46,102 bases of DNA from Polynucleobacter sp. GWA2_45_21 (GCF_001830325.1 NZ_MHZG01000018.1:1-46102), one strand, 5' to 3'; numbered from the stretch's first letter, positions 30,048-39,281 are shown. The notes: generated from the sequence alone by a model not told the origin. Numbers and translations: made by a program.

Positions 30048-31163
30048 TTAGTCGCTTACTGAACCAGGTCGAGCAGCCGGCACCGGCGGCACAGCATGTT
30101 TCACATCACCGCATTGAGCACGATGGCGTAGAGCATGATCAATCAATACCAGAGCTAACATCGCTTCAGCAATCGGCGTTGCACGAATACCTACACAAGG
30201 ATCATGACGGCCTTTGGTTTGCACAGTAATCGGCTTGCCATCTAGGTCAACTGATTCCTTTGGACTCAAGATACTAGAAGTGGGTTTGATTGCAATCGAT
30301 ACGCGCAGATCTTGACCGGTGCTAATCCCGCCCAAAGTGCCGCCAGAGTTATTGCTTGCAAATCCATCTGGATGCAGGTCATCGCCATGCTCACTACCGC
30401 GTTGCGCTACTGACCCAAAGCCAGCACCAATCTCAACACCTTTGACCGCATTAATACCCATCATGGCGTGCGCAATATCAGCATCCAACTTGTCAAATAA
30501 AGGCTCACCCAGACCGATGGGCACATTGCGCGCCCGCACTTCAATCTTGGCACCACAGGAATCCCCTGCTTTACGAAGCGCATCCATGTAATCCTCTAAC
30601 TGGGGAACGATATCCTCGTTTGCAGCAAAGAATGGATTGCTCTCAATCAGCGCTGCATCTTGAAACGGAATTTCAATTTCACCGAGCTGACTCATATAGC
30701 CATAAAACTCCGTGCCATATTGTTCTTTGAGCCACTTCTTAGCGATAGCTGCTGCAGCCACTACAGGCGCAGTCAATCGCGCTGAAGATCGTCCACCGCC
30801 ACGAGGATCACGTAAACCATATTTGTAGTGATAAGCGTAATCAGCGTGGCCAGGTCTAAATGTTTGCAGGATGTTGCCGTAGTCTTGACTACGTTGATCC
30901 GTATTACGTATCAACAGTCCAATTGGAGCCCCAGTAGTCTTGCCCTCGTAAACACCAGACAGAATTTCAACCTTGTCTGCCTCTTGACGCTGCGTGACAT
31001 GACGAGAAGTTCCTGGTTTTCGGCGATCTAAATCAATCTGCAAATCTGCTTCAGATAAAGACATTCCTGGAGGGCAGCCATCAACAACAGCGCCAATCGC
31101 GGGACCATGGGATTCACCAAAAGTGGTGACCGTAAAGAGAAGGCCTAAAGTATTTCCTGACAT
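30048..31163 (-). CDS. aroC: Chorismate synthase
   Basis: Converts 5-enolpyruvylshikimate-3-phosphate to chorismate with reduced FMN, the last common step to aromatic amino acids. The 371 residues include the family signatures [35 protein letters not shown] and [17 protein letters not shown]. The C-terminal tail is proline rich and slightly long for the family. A hairpin lies 23 nt upstream, between this gene and the CBS-domain gene. Confidence 0.97.
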   Translation of the reverse strand: MSGNTLGLLFTVTTFGESHGPAIGAVVDGCPPGMSLSEADLQIDLDRRKPGTSRHVTQRQEADKVEILSGVYEGKTTGAPIGLLIRNTDQRSQDYGNILQTFRPGHADYAYHYKYGLRDPRGGGRSSARLTAPVVAAAAIAKKWLKEQYGTEFYGYMSQLGEIEIPFQDAALIESNPFFAANEDIVPQLEDYMDALRKAGDSCGAKIEVRARNVPIGLGEPLFDKLDADIAHAMMGINAVKGVEIGAGFGSVAQRGSEHGDDLHPDGFASNNSGGTLGGISTGQDLRVSIAIKPTSSILSPKESVDLDGKPITVQTKGRHDPCVGIRATPIAEAMLALVLIDHALRHRAQCGDVKHAVPPVPAARPGSVSD

Positions 31164-31185
31164 ATCGACATTATGTCATCTGTCA

Positions 31186-31203
31186 GGCCTATCGGGATAG
31201 GCC
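31186..31203. terminator. Hairpin between the CBS-domain gene and aroC
   Basis: A perfect 7-bp stem GGCCTAT/ATAGGCC with a CGGG loop lies 2 nt after the CBS gene stop. No T-run follows, so it may be a weak or Rho-assisted end or an RNA-stabilising hairpin. Confidence 0.45.
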
Positions 31204-31205
31204 GC

Positions 31206-31661
31206 TTAAGGGGATGCCTTTTCGGCCTCTTCTGGCCAGTCGCGGATGTAAGCCTTCAGCATGCTGTTCTCAAAGTCCTGGGCTTCAACTACCGATTTAG
31301 CCACGTCATAGAAAGAAATCACACCCATCAGCATCTTTTGATCCATAACTGGTAAGTAGCGCGCATGATCTACCAGCATCATCCGGCGGACCTCATCGAT
31401 CTCGGTTTCCATATTGCAAGTCAGTGGCTTGGCATTCATAACGCTTTGCACCTTCAGATCGTCCAATTTGCCATGATGTTTAGCCAATGCGGCAATCACC
31501 TCACGGAAGGTCAAGATGCCGACAAGCTTGTCGTATTCCATAACTACCAAGGAACCGATATCGTGTTCACTCATGACTAAGACCGCTGTCTGCAAAGCAG
31601 TCTCTGGAGCCACCGTAAATAGTGTGCTGCCCTTTACGCGCAATATGTCACAAACCTTCAT
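31206..31661 (-). CDS. CBS-domain protein
   Basis: A 151-residue cytoplasmic protein made almost wholly of two CBS motifs, near residues 10-70 (TVAPETALQTAVLVMSEHDI ... LVGILTFREVI) and 80-140 (MNAKPLTCNMETEIDEVRRM ... LMGVISFYDV). Paired CBS motifs form a Bateman module that binds adenosine nucleotides or S-adenosylmethionine. No catalytic domain is attached, so it probably acts as a sensor or partner of another protein. The function is unknown. Confidence 0.9.
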   Translation of the reverse strand: MKVCDILRVKGSTLFTVAPETALQTAVLVMSEHDIGSLVVMEYDKLVGILTFREVIAALAKHHGKLDDLKVQSVMNAKPLTCNMETEIDEVRRMMLVDHARYLPVMDQKMLMGVISFYDVAKSVVEAQDFENSMLKAYIRDWPEEAEKASP

Positions 31662-31738
31662 ATGGTCTCCAGCAATAAGTTCTTATATGAGCAATATATT
31701 CTCAAGCCCAAAGGGAATCAAGGGTCAATTGAGAAATT

Positions 31739-32587
31739 TCAGTAACGAATAACCCTTAGCAACCCACTTCGAATACTGGGCAGGTTGGCAACTAAGACTG
31801 CTCCAGCCAAGGTAATCCACCAGGTCAGGTAGATCCAAATGAGCGCTAAGGGGAAGATAGCAAAGGCGCCATAGACCGTTTTGTAAAAGGCCACATTGGT
31901 TAAAAAGAGGCCAAAGCCAAACTTCATCAACTCAAAGGTAAGGGCTGCAAAAAAGGCGCCGCTGAAGGCATCGCGCCACTGGATTTGGGCATAGGGCAGA
32001 ATTTTGTAAGCCACGGAAAATACCGCCATAGCCAAAAGCACTGGAACCACTGTTGCAAATAGACCTAAACCAAAACTCAGGGCCTCCGTCCATCCTTCTG
32101 CCGCACTAAACAATAGGCCGCTCAAATAAGTGCCGACACCCAGCAGAATAGGACCCATAATCGTCGCTGCTGAATAGATTGCGACCTTTTTCAGAATGGG
32201 TCGTTGCTGTGTCACACGAAATATTTGATTGAAAGCATTCTCAATCACTGCCATCGTCATAATCGTCGTAATCACGAGACCAACCAAACCAAGCAAAGTT
32301 AGACCCTTGGCCTGTGCTGAAAATTGATTCAAGTAGTTAAAGACCTGCTCATTTAACCCACCAGGCATATAGGTATCGAGCAACCAAGACTGAACGGCAG
32401 ACTTGATCCGCACTACACTGGGAAGGTAGCCAATTAGGATAGAGGCCACTGTCAACATTGGCACCAAGGAAAGCGTAGTTGTAAAGGCCAAACTAGCTGC
32501 CACTTGCTTGAGATTTTGTCCGCGATTACGCTCCCAGATCTCTTTTCCAAGAGAGAGCCATAATTGAGGATTACGAATGAGCTGCAT
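31739..32587 (-). CDS. YihY/BrkB-family inner-membrane protein
   Basis: About 282 residues with six predicted membrane helices. The N-terminal pattern QVAASLAFTTTLSLVPMLTV and the middle TIMTMAVIENAFNQIF are typical of the family once misnamed ribonuclease BN. The start MQLIRNPQLW is preferred because relatives begin there; ATGs at 32599 and 32626 lie upstream in frame, and the last would overlap wrbA. It is divergent from wrbA across 30 bp. The biological role of the family is unsettled. Confidence 0.88.
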   Translation of the reverse strand: MQLIRNPQLWLSLGKEIWERNRGQNLKQVAASLAFTTTLSLVPMLTVASILIGYLPSVVRIKSAVQSWLLDTYMPGGLNEQVFNYLNQFSAQAKGLTLLGLVGLVITTIMTMAVIENAFNQIFRVTQQRPILKKVAIYSAATIMGPILLGVGTYLSGLLFSAAEGWTEALSFGLGLFATVVPVLLAMAVFSVAYKILPYAQIQWRDAFSGAFFAALTFELMKFGFGLFLTNVAFYKTVYGAFAIFPLALIWIYLTWWITLAGAVLVANLPSIRSGLLRVIRY

Positions 32588-32608
32588 CGCCCATATCATA
32601 AAAGATAA

Positions 32609-33214
<606 letters not shown>

Positions 33215-33222
33215 GGCAATTC

Positions 33223-33621
33223 ATGCTCAAAAGCTGGCTCTCCAAAAATCCATACCAACTGATTGCTACAGCAGCTTTTGTTGACCTGTTCATTTTGTGC
33301 ATTGCCTGGGAATGGTTTATCTCCCCGCTCAGACCCGGTGGCTCATGGCTCATCCTCAAAGCCATTCCTCTCTTATTTGCTATTCCAGGACTCTGGAAAG
33401 GTAATGTTTACACCATGCAATGGGCTTCGATGCTGATCTTGCTCTACATTACTGAGGGTTTAGTCCGCATTCTGGAAACCGGGGCTAATTTCTGGATGGC
33501 CGCCCTAGAAACCACCCTAGGTACCGTTGCCTTTGTTTGCCTACTGATCTACCTTAAGCCCATCAAAGCTCGGGCCAAAGCAGCCAAAAAAGAGCGTGCC
33601 GAAGCAGAAATACAGGGCTAG
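33223..33621 (+). CDS. DUF2069-family small membrane protein
   Basis: A 132-residue protein with four hydrophobic segments and a lysine- and alanine-rich cytoplasmic tail. The helical pattern NPYQLIATAAFVDLFIL ... GLWKGNVYTMQWASMLILLYITEG is the DUF2069 signature I recognise. It follows wrbA by 8 nt, so it is probably cotranscribed. The function is unknown. Confidence 0.8.
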   Translation: MLKSWLSKNPYQLIATAAFVDLFILCIAWEWFISPLRPGGSWLILKAIPLLFAIPGLWKGNVYTMQWASMLILLYITEGLVRILETGANFWMAALETTLGTVAFVCLLIYLKPIKARAKAAKKERAEAEIQG

Positions 33622-33733
33622 AGTGTCAAAAAGGGCTTATTTAGCAACTTTTGCCAATTTCTTAAAAAATATTCCTCATTCCTGTCATCTCAGCTACTTT
33701 TTCATGCGTTGTATGCTCATGGAGGTGGCAAAT

Positions 33734-33919
33734 ATGTCAACAAGACTCAAACGTTGGGCCCGCGCAATTCAACAAATCGACCTGTCCAAAAGGACTCCTG
33801 AAGTCGCCGTTGGCTATCTAGATAGCAAATACCGCGATATCGCCTGGCGTTATATCCGCATTTTGGGCTTTGAGCGCACCATTAGCTTCATGGCTAGCAA
33901 TAACTTCCACCCGGAATAA
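33734..33919 (+). CDS. Hypothetical 61-aa basic protein
   Basis: The start MSTRLKRWARAI is chosen because a strong GGAGGTGG lies 5 nt before this ATG; the longer open frame upstream has no such site. The protein is basic, has no membrane segment, and reads as alpha-helical (TPEVAVGYLDSKYRDIAWRYIRIL). I do not recognise a family. It is followed by a strong bidirectional hairpin, which supports a real transcript end here. Confidence 0.6.
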   Translation: MSTRLKRWARAIQQIDLSKRTPEVAVGYLDSKYRDIAWRYIRILGFERTISFMASNNFHPE

Positions 33920-33945
33920 TTCAGCAGAGCCTCAGCTTTCCAATC

Positions 33946-33975
33946 ACCCCAGATGATGTCTTTATCTGGGGTTTT
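33946..33975. terminator. Bidirectional terminator between the small basic gene and an MFS gene
   Basis: A 9-bp stem ACCCCAGAT/ATCTGGGGT with a 9-nt loop is followed by TTTT on the plus strand. It overlaps the stop codon of the convergent MFS gene, so it can end transcripts from both sides. Confidence 0.7.
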
Positions 33976-35146
33976 GTGTTTCTGGGACTCTGAAAACCCA
34001 AAATGCCAGCAAGAGAAAGGCCAAGCAAGCGCAAGAGCCTGAGAATAGAAATGCGTAACTGGGATTGAAGGATTCATAAAGCCAGCCAAATATTAATGAG
34101 GCTGGCAGCAACATCAAGCCCGAAACCAAATTAAACCAACCAAAGGCAGTTCCTGCCATGCCTTTAGGAGCAAGGTCTGCTACTAGCGCCTTCTCTACCC
34201 CTTCTGTAGCCGCCTTAAATAGTCCATAGATAGCAAATAGCCCGCAAAGCATCCAGAGCGTAATGCCAGTAAAACTCATGGCAATATAAAAAAATGCAAA
34301 GGCAGCCCATGCAATGAGGATAAAGTTCTTACGGCTAAATCGATCTGAAAGAGCCGATAGCGGCGTTCCGAAAACAGTTGTGATTAAAGAAATAGCAGCC
34401 CATAACAGAGGGATCTGCTCTTGAGGAACGCCAAGCTCTCTGGCTCTCAACAATAAAAACATGTCCGATGAATTTGCTAGGGCAAAAATACCAGCGACCA
34501 AAATATAGCGCTTGAATTGTGATGGAAGACCTTCGAGAGACCATGAAAAAGGTTTAACAGTCACTTTTTCTCGAACAGGCTCTTTAAGGCAAAGCGCTAG
34601 AACTACGGCGATGACTCCGGGGACAACCGCCCATAGGAAGATATCCCTCAATGGGACTTGCATCCACAATAAGTACGCTGCCATTAGTGGTCCAAAGACT
34701 GCACCCGCGTTATCCATGGACCGATGCAATCCAAAGGTAATGCCTCGCTGGTTGGGCTCAACACTCTCGGCCAACAATGCATCTCGCGGAGAACTTCTCA
34801 AACCCTTGCCAAGACGATCAGTAAATCGAATACATAAGACCCATGCCCAAGAACTTGCAATCGCAATTAAGGGTCGGCCAATCCCCGCCAGGAAATAACC
34901 AATCACAATCCAGGGCTTCGTCTTTTTGGTGCGATCCACAATCACACCGGAAACCAATTTAAAGATACTTGAGGTAGCCTCTGCAATTCCCTCAATCAGA
35001 CCTAGCGCCTTAGGCCCTGCCATCAAGACAGTGGCGAGATAGAGCGGCATCAAGGGATACAGCATTTCACTCGCAGCGTCATTAACAAAGCTAATCAGGC
35101 CGATGAGCCACACAGTTCGAGGAAGAGAAAATAAAGTTTTAAACAT
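33962..35146 (-). CDS. MFS transporter
   Basis: A 394-residue major facilitator carrier with about twelve membrane helices. The loop motif GVIVDRTKKTKPW (near residue 68) fits the MFS signature A. The sequence FVNDAASEMLYPLMPLYL at the N-terminus and RFTDRLGKGLRSSPRDALLAES are typical of a broad MFS group with no agreed substrate in bacteria. The gene is isolated, convergent with the upstream small gene and divergent from the histone-like gene. Confidence 0.85.
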   Translation of the reverse strand: MFKTLFSLPRTVWLIGLISFVNDAASEMLYPLMPLYLATVLMAGPKALGLIEGIAEATSSIFKLVSGVIVDRTKKTKPWIVIGYFLAGIGRPLIAIASSWAWVLCIRFTDRLGKGLRSSPRDALLAESVEPNQRGITFGLHRSMDNAGAVFGPLMAAYLLWMQVPLRDIFLWAVVPGVIAVVLALCLKEPVREKVTVKPFSWSLEGLPSQFKRYILVAGIFALANSSDMFLLLRARELGVPQEQIPLLWAAISLITTVFGTPLSALSDRFSRKNFILIAWAAFAFFYIAMSFTGITLWMLCGLFAIYGLFKAATEGVEKALVADLAPKGMAGTAFGWFNLVSGLMLLPASLIFGWLYESFNPSYAFLFSGSCACLAFLLLAFWVFRVPETQNPR

Positions 35147-35197
35147 GCAGTTTCAATGTAGCATCAAATTAAATTTCGATGGGACTGTCACAATCGC

Positions 35198-35226
35198 TTG
35201 AAAGTAAGCCCAATAGAACGTAGGAT
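35198..35226 (+). promoter_or_regulatory. Candidate sigma-70 promoter of the histone-like gene
   Basis: TTGAAA (35198-35203) and TAGGAT (35221-35226) are spaced by exactly 17 nt, about 65 nt before the start codon. The -35 matches consensus at five of six bases and the -10 at four of six. Confidence 0.45.
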
Positions 35227-35291
35227 CAAGAGGTAGGCGTTAGCCAATTACGCAGATTAAATAACAAGCACCCTATTTAAAGGAATACATC

Positions 35292-35582
35292 ATGAGTCAG
35301 AAAAAAGTAGTGAAGCAATTATTGAAAAAACTCGACAAGCTTGAAGCTGACAGAGAGAAATTAATTGATAAGCTCGCTAAAGCTCTAGATAAACTCGAGA
35401 AAAAAGCTCCAGCTAAAAAAGTACCTGCAAAGAAAGCGGTTGCGAAAAAAGCCCCAGCTAAAAAAGCTGCAGTCAAGAAGACGCCGGCAAAGAAAGTTGT
35501 GGCCAAGAAGGCTCCTGCAAAAAAGGCAGTTGCAAAAAGAGCTCCAGCTAAAAAAGTTGCTCCAGCAACAACTGCTCAGTAA
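35292..35582 (+). CDS. Histone H1-like, lysine- and alanine-rich nucleoid protein
   Basis: The 96 residues have two parts. Residues 1-38 form an amphipathic helix likely to dimerise (KQLLKKLDKLEADREKLIDK). Residues 39-92 are repeats of the type K-K-A-P-A-K-K, as in eukaryotic H1 tails and the AlgP/HctB/BpH1 group of bacterial proteins. Such tails bind DNA by charge without sequence preference. The ribosome site AAAGGAATA precedes the ATG. ppk2 starts 28 nt downstream in the same direction and may share the transcript. Confidence 0.85.
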   Translation: MSQKKVVKQLLKKLDKLEADREKLIDKLAKALDKLEKKAPAKKVPAKKAVAKKAPAKKAAVKKTPAKKVVAKKAPAKKAVAKRAPAKKVAPATTAQ

Positions 35583-35610
35583 TCATTGAGCAATTCCTAA
35601 AGGACTGCCC

Positions 35611-36384
35611 GTGAGTAAATCACTAATTTCGGAAGATACTTACGAGGCAGACTTACGACTTCTACAAATTGAATTAGTCAAACTACAGCGTCATATTATT
35701 CAAAAAGGCAAACGTCTCCTAGTAATTTTTGAAGGACGTGATGCCGCAGGAAAAGATGGCAGTATTAAAAGTGTTACTGAAAATTTAAGCCCTAGAGATA
35801 CCAAGGTAGTTGCATTGGCAGCCCCCTCCTCCCTTGAAGAGCATGAGTGGTACTTTCAGAGATACGTTGCACAGCTCCCATCATCTGGTGAAACCGTCCT
35901 CTTTAATCGCAGCTGGTACAACCGCGCTGGCGTAGAAAAGGTGATGGGCTTTTGCACCGATGATCAATACAAGCTATTCATGGCAACCGTAAATGACTTT
36001 GAATCCCTCCTGGTCAGATCCGAGATTCAAATCATCAAGTACTACCTAGATATCTCCAAAGAAGAGCAAGCAAAAAGACTGAAAGATCGAGAAAAAGATC
36101 CGCTGAAGCAATGGAAGATTAGTCCCATTGATCAGAAAGCTCAGAAGATGTGGGATGCGTACTCTGAGGCTAGCGATGAAATGCTAAAGAAAACTAGCTC
36201 ATCAGATGCGCCGTGGACCGTCATCTGCGCAAATGACAAAAAGCTTGCACATCTGAATTTGATCGCTGATTTATTGTCGCGAGTTAATTATCCAGATAAA
36301 AATAAGAAGATTTTAAAAGTTGATCCTCAGATCGTTTTAAGCTGGCCAGCCAGTTCTAAAAAATTGCCCAAACTAGCTAAATAG
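35611..36384 (+). CDS. ppk2: Polyphosphate kinase 2
   Basis: Uses polyphosphate to phosphorylate nucleoside diphosphates, or the reverse. A single PPK2 domain of 257 residues carries the Walker A loop FEGRDAAGKDG (residues 40-50) and the FNRSWYNRAGVE lid and Walker B region (98-109). The start is GTG, preceded by AAAGGA. The length fits one-domain class I enzymes, but sequence alone does not settle whether ADP or GDP is preferred. The gene is convergent with the dehalogenase-like gene with only 5 nt between the stops. Confidence 0.93.
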   Translation: MSKSLISEDTYEADLRLLQIELVKLQRHIIQKGKRLLVIFEGRDAAGKDGSIKSVTENLSPRDTKVVALAAPSSLEEHEWYFQRYVAQLPSSGETVLFNRSWYNRAGVEKVMGFCTDDQYKLFMATVNDFESLLVRSEIQIIKYYLDISKEEQAKRLKDREKDPLKQWKISPIDQKAQKMWDAYSEASDEMLKKTSSSDAPWTVICANDKKLAHLNLIADLLSRVNYPDKNKKILKVDPQIVLSWPASSKKLPKLAK

Positions 36385-36389
36385 ATTAC

Positions 36390-37286
36390 TCAGGCAAAGA
36401 ATTGCTCAGCCTCTGCAAGTAGCTCCTGCGGTAATTCCTCAGGAATGTAGTGACCACAAGGAAGCCCTCTTCCAGAAACATCTACAGCAACCCTCTTCCA
36501 GTCTTCAATTGGTGAGAAGCACTTAGCTATCAGACCCCGATCCCCCCATAGGACCCGAAACGGCATTGGTAATTTCTTACCAGCATCCCTGTCAGCTCGA
36601 TCATGAATTAAATCGATTGAAGCGGCTGCACGATAGTCCTCGCACATGGCATGCATGGATTCTGGGTTACTTGCACCTGCTAGATACTCAGCCCACACTT
36701 GTGGGTCAAAAATTCCAACACCAGCATGTCTGCCCATATGATTTCTGAGCCAAAACTCTGGATTGGCACCAATCAGCGTTTCAGGAATAGGATTAGCTTG
36801 GATTAAGAAAAACCAATGCCAATACCCCCTGGCAAATTCCATCGTCGTGTTCTCATACATTGCGAGTGTTGGAGAGATATCCAGCACCATCAGTCGCTCA
36901 ACACTCTCTGGAAAATCCATTGCCAGACGATGTGATACCCGCCCACCACGGTCATGACCTAATACGGAAAACCGTTTGTGCCCAAGAGCTTGCATCACAG
37001 CATGCTGATCAGCGGCCAAAGATCTCTTTGAGTAGGTTGAGTGATCCGAAGCCCCCACTGGTTTTGATGAAGCACCATAGCCACGAAGATCCGTCACGAC
37101 AACAGAAAAGCGCTTTGCCAACTGAGGAGCAATGTGACGCCAAATTGCCTTAGTTTGAGGAAATCCATGCAGCAATAGCAATACAGGTCCAGAGCCAGCA
37201 GTCTGACAAGCAATATGAATCGGGCCATCTGCCGAGGGGACTGTAATGATGGAATCTTTAAAACCTTCAATTACGTACGTCATCAT
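36390..37286 (-). CDS. Haloacetate (fluoroacetate) dehalogenase-like alpha/beta hydrolase
   Basis: Predicted to hydrolyse the carbon-halogen bond of haloacetates in the cytoplasm. The 298 residues keep every position known from the Rhodopseudomonas fluoroacetate dehalogenase: nucleophile D112 and carboxylate-binding R113 and R116 in GHDRGGR, acid D136 in VLDISP, the halide pocket H157-W158 (GYWHWFF) and Y218 (EDYRAA), and base H279 in CGHYIPEE. Oxyanion loop HGFPQT is present. Full conservation makes defluorinating activity plausible, but many homologs act on other substrates. It is a single gene with a terminator upstream. Confidence 0.82.
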   Translation of the reverse strand: MMTYVIEGFKDSIITVPSADGPIHIACQTAGSGPVLLLLHGFPQTKAIWRHIAPQLAKRFSVVVTDLRGYGASSKPVGASDHSTYSKRSLAADQHAVMQALGHKRFSVLGHDRGGRVSHRLAMDFPESVERLMVLDISPTLAMYENTTMEFARGYWHWFFLIQANPIPETLIGANPEFWLRNHMGRHAGVGIFDPQVWAEYLAGASNPESMHAMCEDYRAAASIDLIHDRADRDAGKKLPMPFRVLWGDRGLIAKCFSPIEDWKRVAVDVSGRGLPCGHYIPEELPQELLAEAEQFFA

Positions 37287-37296
37287 CTACTCCAAT

Positions 37297-37320
37297 AAAA
37301 AAGAGCCTCATCTGAGGCCC
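37297..37320 (-). terminator. Terminator of the EF-hand gene
   Basis: On the minus strand a short GCCTC/GAGGC hairpin with a 4-nt loop is followed by six T. It lies 26 nt after the EF-hand gene stop and just before the dehalogenase-like gene. Confidence 0.65.
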
Positions 37321-37345
37321 TTTCATTCTATCAATCTACTAGCAA

Positions 37346-37609
37346 CTACCTAGCCGCCATTGCCTCAATCTGAGCAACAGTCACGTAGCCTTTGTTCTGT
37401 TCATCAATTCTGCTGAAATGATCATAGATTCGAGGCATGCATCCCTTGGCTTCATCAAGAGTGAGCTTGCCATCACGATTGACATCGCATTTAGCAAAGC
37501 GCTCCTGAATTTCTTTATTACGTGATGCGTCATCAGCGCTTACAGGAGTTGCTATCAGCATGAATGCTGCCGCGCCGATGAGGCTAAGATTAGAAATGAG
37601 TGCTCGCAT
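37346..37609 (-). CDS. Secreted EF-hand calcium-binding protein
   Basis: An 87-residue protein with a cleavable signal peptide (hydrophobic run LSLIGAAAFMLIATPVSA, residues 8-25, ending at an A-x-A-type site). One canonical EF-hand loop spans D42 to E53, with Asp, Asn and Asp at positions 1, 3 and 5, Gly at 6 and Glu at 12. A second loop (about residues 69-80) is degenerate. It is inferred to be a periplasmic calcium binder. It begins 8 nt after the DUF3313 lipoprotein gene, so they probably share a transcript. Confidence 0.83.
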   Translation of the reverse strand: MRALISNLSLIGAAAFMLIATPVSADDASRNKEIQERFAKCDVNRDGKLTLDEAKGCMPRIYDHFSRIDEQNKGYVTVAQIEAMAAR

Positions 37610-37617
37610 AAGAGATC

Positions 37618-38304
37618 TTATTTAGCAGCAGTAGCTCTTGGATCGGCAGAGGTTTCTAATGCCACCTTCACTACCTTTTTAGCCATAGCTACAAATGATT
37701 CAACGGAACCACCACCAGTGCGGAAAGACTCACCCTGAATCGTTACCAAACCTTCGCCAATCACTTCTTTGGTTTGGCTGTCGGTAATCTTGCTCTCCAC
37801 TAACATCGCTGGAGTTTTAGAGTTCACGCCACCAGCATAAGCTGCTGCATTCATTGCCAAGCCAATTGGTGTGAAATTCCATGGCTGCAAACTATCAGTA
37901 GAGCTTTCAGCACCAGTGATGCCTACTGAGATACGCGCCACACCAGGACCAGGCTTATTTACAATCTTTATATTGCCGCGACTATTCACCGCGCTTACCA
38001 TCGAATCCTGCAATGCGATCTGCGCCTGATTAATCGCTTCTGGAGAAATTTCTTTAGTAGCATTCTGGTTCAAATAAATTGGATCCAAAATGACTGCTGT
38101 GTATGTACCTGGATTAACTCCAGCTTTACGGTATCTCCAAATACGGGTATCGGATTCCGAAGTAGCCATTGGGACGAGGACGGAGTAATTCGGCAAGAAA
38201 CCAGACTTCGGCATTGGCTGACTCGCCAATTTAGGAGTGTTGCTACAAGCTGCCAACAGAGTGGCTGCGGAGATCGCTGCAACTAAAGCGCCTAATTTAT
38301 TCAT
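37618..38304 (-). CDS. DUF3313-family lipoprotein
   Basis: A 228-residue lipoprotein: the signal ends with lipobox LLAAC (C20). The mature part has the DUF3313 pattern, including the early segment GFLPNYSVL and the following YTAVILDPIYL. A central region binds conserved AxxVSVGIT-like strands (ARISVGITGAES). It is inferred to be anchored in the outer membrane. The function of the family is unknown. Confidence 0.78.
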   Translation of the reverse strand: MNKLGALVAAISAATLLAACSNTPKLASQPMPKSGFLPNYSVLVPMATSESDTRIWRYRKAGVNPGTYTAVILDPIYLNQNATKEISPEAINQAQIALQDSMVSAVNSRGNIKIVNKPGPGVARISVGITGAESSTDSLQPWNFTPIGLAMNAAAYAGGVNSKTPAMLVESKITDSQTKEVIGEGLVTIQGESFRTGGGSVESFVAMAKKVVKVALETSADPRATAAK

Positions 38305-38395
38305 TTTTAGATCCAGTAAGTTTTTGTTTGGTATTAGCTCTTAAGCTAGTTTCATCAGATCATACGCCACATTGAAGACTGTGATTAATCCAACC

Positions 38396-38776
38396 CTAGG
38401 GCGCTGGGCAAGGCATCAAGCTGCCCGACTTTTGATGAAGCTGTGGCTTGCACTCAACTGGTGCACTGGTAGATTTTGGTGTTGATGCTGATGCAGGCGC
38501 TGGTGATGAGCTTGCAGTCACTTTGGATGCTTGAACCTCTGCGGGCTGATTAACTTTCGGGGCGTTCGTATTGAGGCTTGGAATGGACTTATAAAACTCT
38601 TTATCAGTTCCTGGGCATGGCATTAAGGCTCCGGTTTTGGTATTGACGACTGACTTACATTGAGGGTCAGCCTGCAGTCGTGCCTCGAGCTTGTCAGCAG
38701 TACAGCCGCTCAGCAGAGCAAAGATAGAAGAGATGGCGGCAAGGCGCAAAGCAAGAGTAACAGTCATAAAAATCAT
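38396..38776 (-). CDS. Small lipoprotein with a duplicated cysteine motif
   Basis: A 126-residue protein with lipobox LLSGC (C25 from the first ATG; an ATG three codons later is also possible). The mature part has two copies of one motif, CKSVVNTKTGALMPCPG and CKPQLHQKSGSLMPCPA, separated by a proline-, serine- and alanine-rich linker. Four cysteines in two matched pairs suggest disulfides in the periplasm. I do not recognise the family. Confidence 0.65.
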   Translation of the reverse strand: MIFMTVTLALRLAAISSIFALLSGCTADKLEARLQADPQCKSVVNTKTGALMPCPGTDKEFYKSIPSLNTNAPKVNQPAEVQASKVTASSSPAPASASTPKSTSAPVECKPQLHQKSGSLMPCPAP

Positions 38777-38812
38777 TCTAGGCTAAACGAGAGCACCTGA
38801 ATAGTGGCAATA

Positions 38813-38825
38813 TATGGAATCCATA
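38813..38825. promoter_or_regulatory. Palindrome upstream of the carboxymuconolactone-decarboxylase-like gene
   Basis: TATGGAATCCATA is a perfect dyad around a central A, 28 nt before the start codon. It could be an operator overlapping a promoter. No further support is visible. Confidence 0.25.
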
Positions 38826-38853
38826 GAACACAGCTTTAACTCAGGAGACCAAT

Positions 38854-39231
38854 ATGAATAAAGAAGCATTTGAAAAAGGACTGAAGACTCGCCGCGAAGT
38901 GCTGGGAGCGGAGTATGTAGACAACTCCATTAAGAATGCCGATGCGTTCAATATGCCAATGCAGGAATTAGTGACTGAATATTGCTGGAATGAAATTTGG
39001 AACCGCCCTGGCCTGGATAGAAGAACAAGAAGCATCATTAATCTATCAATGATTACCGCCTTAAATCGCCCTCATGAGCTGAAGCTTCACGTCAAAGGGG
39101 CTATTAATAACGGCCTGAGTAAGGAAGATATTCAAGAAGTATTTTTACAGGCAGCGATTTACTGTGGCGTACCAGCTGCAATTGATAGCTTTAGATGTGC
39201 CAAAGAAGTTTTTGCAGAAATGGGGATATAA
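38854..39231 (+). CDS. Carboxymuconolactone decarboxylase family protein
   Basis: A 125-residue all-helical protein of the CMD family, close in length to PcaC. The stretch WNRPGLDRRTRSIINLSMITALNRPHELKLHVKGAINNGLS and the VFLQAAIYCGVPAAIDSF end are the PcaC-type pattern (motifs shown in part). The CxxC of AhpD-type members is absent, which argues against a peroxidase role. PcaC would decarboxylate 4-carboxymuconolactone, but no other protocatechuate genes are nearby, so the substrate is open. Ribosome site CAGGAG precedes the ATG. Confidence 0.85.
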   Translation: MNKEAFEKGLKTRREVLGAEYVDNSIKNADAFNMPMQELVTEYCWNEIWNRPGLDRRTRSIINLSMITALNRPHELKLHVKGAINNGLSKEDIQEVFLQAAIYCGVPAAIDSFRCAKEVFAEMGI

Positions 39232-39281
39232 ATCAGCAAACTAAAACAATGGAAATGAACCGAGGACACAGCAAGAGGATT

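Noticed and set aside
33596..33733. Longer start for the 61-aa basic protein, overlapping the DUF2069 gene
   Set aside because: The strong GGAGGTGG site sits in front of the internal ATG at 33734; the extra residues look random.
33962..35146. Drug-resistance role for the MFS transporter
   Set aside because: No resistance-specific motif or neighbour is present; only a generic MFS assignment can be supported.
35400..35570. Tandem repeat-like DNA that might suggest a CRISPR or satellite array
   Set aside because: The periodicity encodes the lysine-, alanine- and proline-rich tail of the histone-like protein. Units differ and there are no unique spacers. No CRISPR array is seen anywhere in the window.
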